From the NCBI GenBank assembly GCA_003222395.1, contig QHWB01000033.1, positions 1-64,000 on the forward strand: a stretch of 64,000 nucleotides of DNA, read 5' to 3'. Origin of the DNA: Acidobacteriota bacterium. Its GTDB lineage: Bacteria > Acidobacteriota > Vicinamibacteria > Vicinamibacterales > CAVVIG01. Positions 62,425 through 64,000 of the stretch are shown here, piece by piece. A program made the position numbers and the translations under genes. Position 1 is the stretch's first letter; each line of letters starts with the position of its first letter. Below the pieces are notes generated by a model. It was not told the origin of the DNA. It did no database searches and saw nothing but the letters and a program-made list of their open reading frames with translations.

Positions 62425-64000
62425 TTACTTCTTCTTCTGACCGTCTTCGTCGGTCGTCGCTCTCGTCGCGTTCACCCATACCGGCTGAACGAACGCTCCG
62501 TTTCCGGCCGAGTCCCACACGGCAAAGCGCACCCACGCCTTCCCGGACGCGTCGAATGGAATCGCGAAATGCTTCGTGCCGAACGGCGCCAGGTCGGTGG
62601 CGGAAATCGTCTGGCGATCGATTTTTCTGCCGTCGCTCCAGACGACTTCGACGAAATTCAACGGGAACGTCCAGTCGACGTCGGCGGTCACGGTCCGTTG
62701 ATTGCCAGTCCCTGCCACGCCGTAGTTCCTGATCAGAATCTCGCCCGTCGTCACGAAGAAATTGCCGTCGCGAAGCGCTTTCAGGGTCGGGCTGTAGTCG
62801 TCTTCCGGCCCCGGCGTCCTGTCGATCTTCAGATAGTTGACCGGGAAGTTCGCGTAGAGATCGTCCTCGGGTCCTTTCTTGTATGTATCGATGTCGGCGA
62901 TGGCGTACTTGGGCCTGAGGCCCTGGCCCGCGTACATGTTGTTCATCGTGTCAATCGCGTCGAAGCAGCGCCAGTCGCACATGCGGACTTCCGAGTTGTC
63001 CTGACCCATGCCCGGCTTGAACGCGACGCCAAGGTAGCGATCGTTCTTCACGTACGGCTTGTCCCAGATCAGATCGGGGTATCCGGTGGTGCTCTTCGTG
63101 CGTGGATGCGCGTGATACCAGTACGCGCCCTCGGCATCCATCATCTTCTGAACGTCCTCGGCGCTGCCGGTGTGATACACCTTGCCGTATCCAGGCACTT
63201 CCTCGACGAACGGCTGTCCCGGCTGCCGCACCTTGCTCCAGTAGACATCCCTGGGCCAGATGATGTTGTAGTGGCCGCCGAAGAACGCGCTCGGCTCTTC
63301 CCACGGCACGACCAGGAAGTCCTTGTCCGACGCGCGCCGGGACGCTTCGAAATAATCCTTCTGATCGGCGAGGCGCAGCGCGCCGGCGTCGTTCGCGTGA
63401 AGCTCGAAATGGAAGTCGCTCAGACCGATCACGTTCAGCCCCAGCGACTTCATCGCGATCAGATCCTGGAATGGCGTATCGAGCGATCCTGACGCGCGCT
63501 GGCGTCCGGTGAAGTCGAGATGGAAGTGGTTGACGAACGTCTTGTACCCCGCGACTGGTTTGAACGTATCGCCGTGCGTGAACGCGAGCACCGCCTGACG
63601 CGCCGGCTCGCCGGCATCCGGGCTCGCGTAGAAATAGACGCCCATCTTCTGCACGGTTCCGGGCGGCGCGTTGTACAACGCGAAATTCTGCACGTACTGC
63701 GGATCCTCTTCGCGCTCCGGCATGCCGACTCCGATGGCGAACCGCCCTTCCGCATCTTTCCGGTACCACACGTAGCCCAGATTCGTGTCCTTCTCGCGAG
63801 TGAAGAAGAACGTGTGCGGCGGAGGGAAGGCGGCCAGCGCGCCGCCGCTGGACTCGGCCACGATGAGCCGATTCTGCGCCTTCACGCGCGAGAGCGTTTG
63901 GTTCACGACACCGCCGAACTGGTGAGCCTGCGGATGGCCGCCGGTGTCGCGCCAGGTGACGCGCGCCGTGAGGTCGGTCGAAAATCCCTTCAGGCCCGCG
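62425..64000 (-). CDS. Large protein with PHP-like histidine motifs (copy 2), 5'-truncated by window edge
   Basis: About 524 residues are visible; the reading frame stays open to base 64000 and its first residues (AGLKGFSTDLTARVTWRDTG) match an internal segment of copy 1. So the real start is outside the window. The same histidine motifs appear: GYKTFVNHFHLDF, LNVIGLSDFHFELHANDAGA and GAYWYHAHPRTKSTTGYPD. The GD/FEL change next to the first histidines is the main visible difference in this motif. Duplication followed by modest divergence is clear. Confidence 0.8.
   Translation of the reverse strand, partial: AGLKGFSTDLTARVTWRDTGGHPQAHQFGGVVNQTLSRVKAQNRLIVAESSGGALAAFPPPHTFFFTREKDTNLGYVWYRKDAEGRFAIGVGMPEREEDPQYVQNFALYNAPPGTVQKMGVYFYASPDAGEPARQAVLAFTHGDTFKPVAGYKTFVNHFHLDFTGRQRASGSLDTPFQDLIAMKSLGLNVIGLSDFHFELHANDAGALRLADQKDYFEASRRASDKDFLVVPWEEPSAFFGGHYNIIWPRDVYWSKVRQPGQPFVEEVPGYGKVYHTGSAEDVQKMMDAEGAYWYHAHPRTKSTTGYPDLIWDKPYVKNDRYLGVAFKPGMGQDNSEVRMCDWRCFDAIDTMNNMYAGQGLRPKYAIADIDTYKKGPEDDLYANFPVNYLKIDRTPGPEDDYSPTLKALRDGNFFVTTGEILIRNYGVAGTGNQRTVTADVDWTFPLNFVEVVWSDGRKIDRQTISATDLAPFGTKHFAIPFDASGKAWVRFAVWDSAGNGAFVQPVWVNATRATTDEDGQKKK

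Noticed and set aside
59829-62732. Long + strand frame opposite the enolase-superfamily and PHP-like genes
   Set aside because: Crosses two real genes and their gap; no recognisable domain.
1-64000. tRNA or rRNA genes
   Set aside because: Reading for T-arm and acceptor patterns I found only the tmRNA; a covariance search could still reveal one.

Overview
The window is high-GC bacterial DNA that best fits an uncultured or little-studied member of the Acidobacteriota, probably the Vicinamibacteria (former subdivision 6). This is inferred from gene content only: Oar-type TonB receptors with an N-terminal carboxypeptidase-like domain, a PQQ dehydrogenase beside a small cytochrome c, the DUF1592/DUF1552/ankyrin trio, DUF305-LVIVD and DUF4159 proteins, a DUF6496 protein, an alternative complex III operon, and many small repeats between and inside genes. 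No taxonomic marker other than tmRNA is present.

Layout. 1-16 kb: the end of a TPR protein, a TonB receptor, cytochrome c, a PQQ dehydrogenase, two tandem Tat-exported HisC-like aminotransferases, a secreted beta-rich protein, a cytosolic class I aminotransferase, a Slt-type lytic transglycosylase and a GAF-like protein. 16.3-17.5 kb: the tmRNA gene (ssrA) with a near-consensus promoter, followed by a 16-bp duplication of its 3' end and a graveyard holding fragments of a MNT nucleotidyltransferase and of hypF. 17.5-26 kb: a frameshifted TonB receptor, then ankyrin, DUF1552 and DUF1592 genes. 26-33 kb: broken small genes, a cupin protein, a lipoprotein polysaccharide deacetylase, LVIVD and DUF305 lipoproteins, a DUF4159 fragment and two small secreted proteins.

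32.9-39 kb: a formate dehydrogenase operon. Its catalytic subunit contains an in-frame UGA (selenocysteine) with a SECIS-like hairpin immediately downstream; the ferredoxin and cytochrome b subunits and a porin follow. 39-44 kb: a remnant of a second ferredoxin subunit, an allantoinase/dihydroorotase-like amidohydrolase, a flavin monooxygenase and a subtilisin with C-terminal IIWGT repeats. 44-47.5 kb: a membrane PAS histidine kinase, a basic DUF6496 protein and a CBS-pair protein. 47.6-54.6 kb: actABCDEF, with overlapping genes, encoding alternative complex III (quinol:cytochrome c/HiPIP oxidoreductase), plus a small membrane protein. 54.8 kb: an Hsp20 gene. 55.4-64 kb: a probable minus-strand operon with two large tandem paralogues carrying PHP-like histidine motifs, an enolase-superfamily enzyme, a YdiJ-like FAD/Fe-S dehydrogenase and a PPC (DUF296) protein.

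Together the genes describe a respiratory heterotroph. Electrons from formate (through quinone) and probably from 2-hydroxy acids and alcohols or sugars (PQQ enzyme) feed a quinol pool and c-type cytochromes, with alternative complex III in the bc1 position. The terminal oxidase, the selenocysteine machinery and any intact hydrogenase genes lie outside the window. The most notable sequence signals are the UGA-encoded selenoprotein, the tmRNA-associated integration scar with decayed hypF, and short repeats that have been built into protein-coding sequence.
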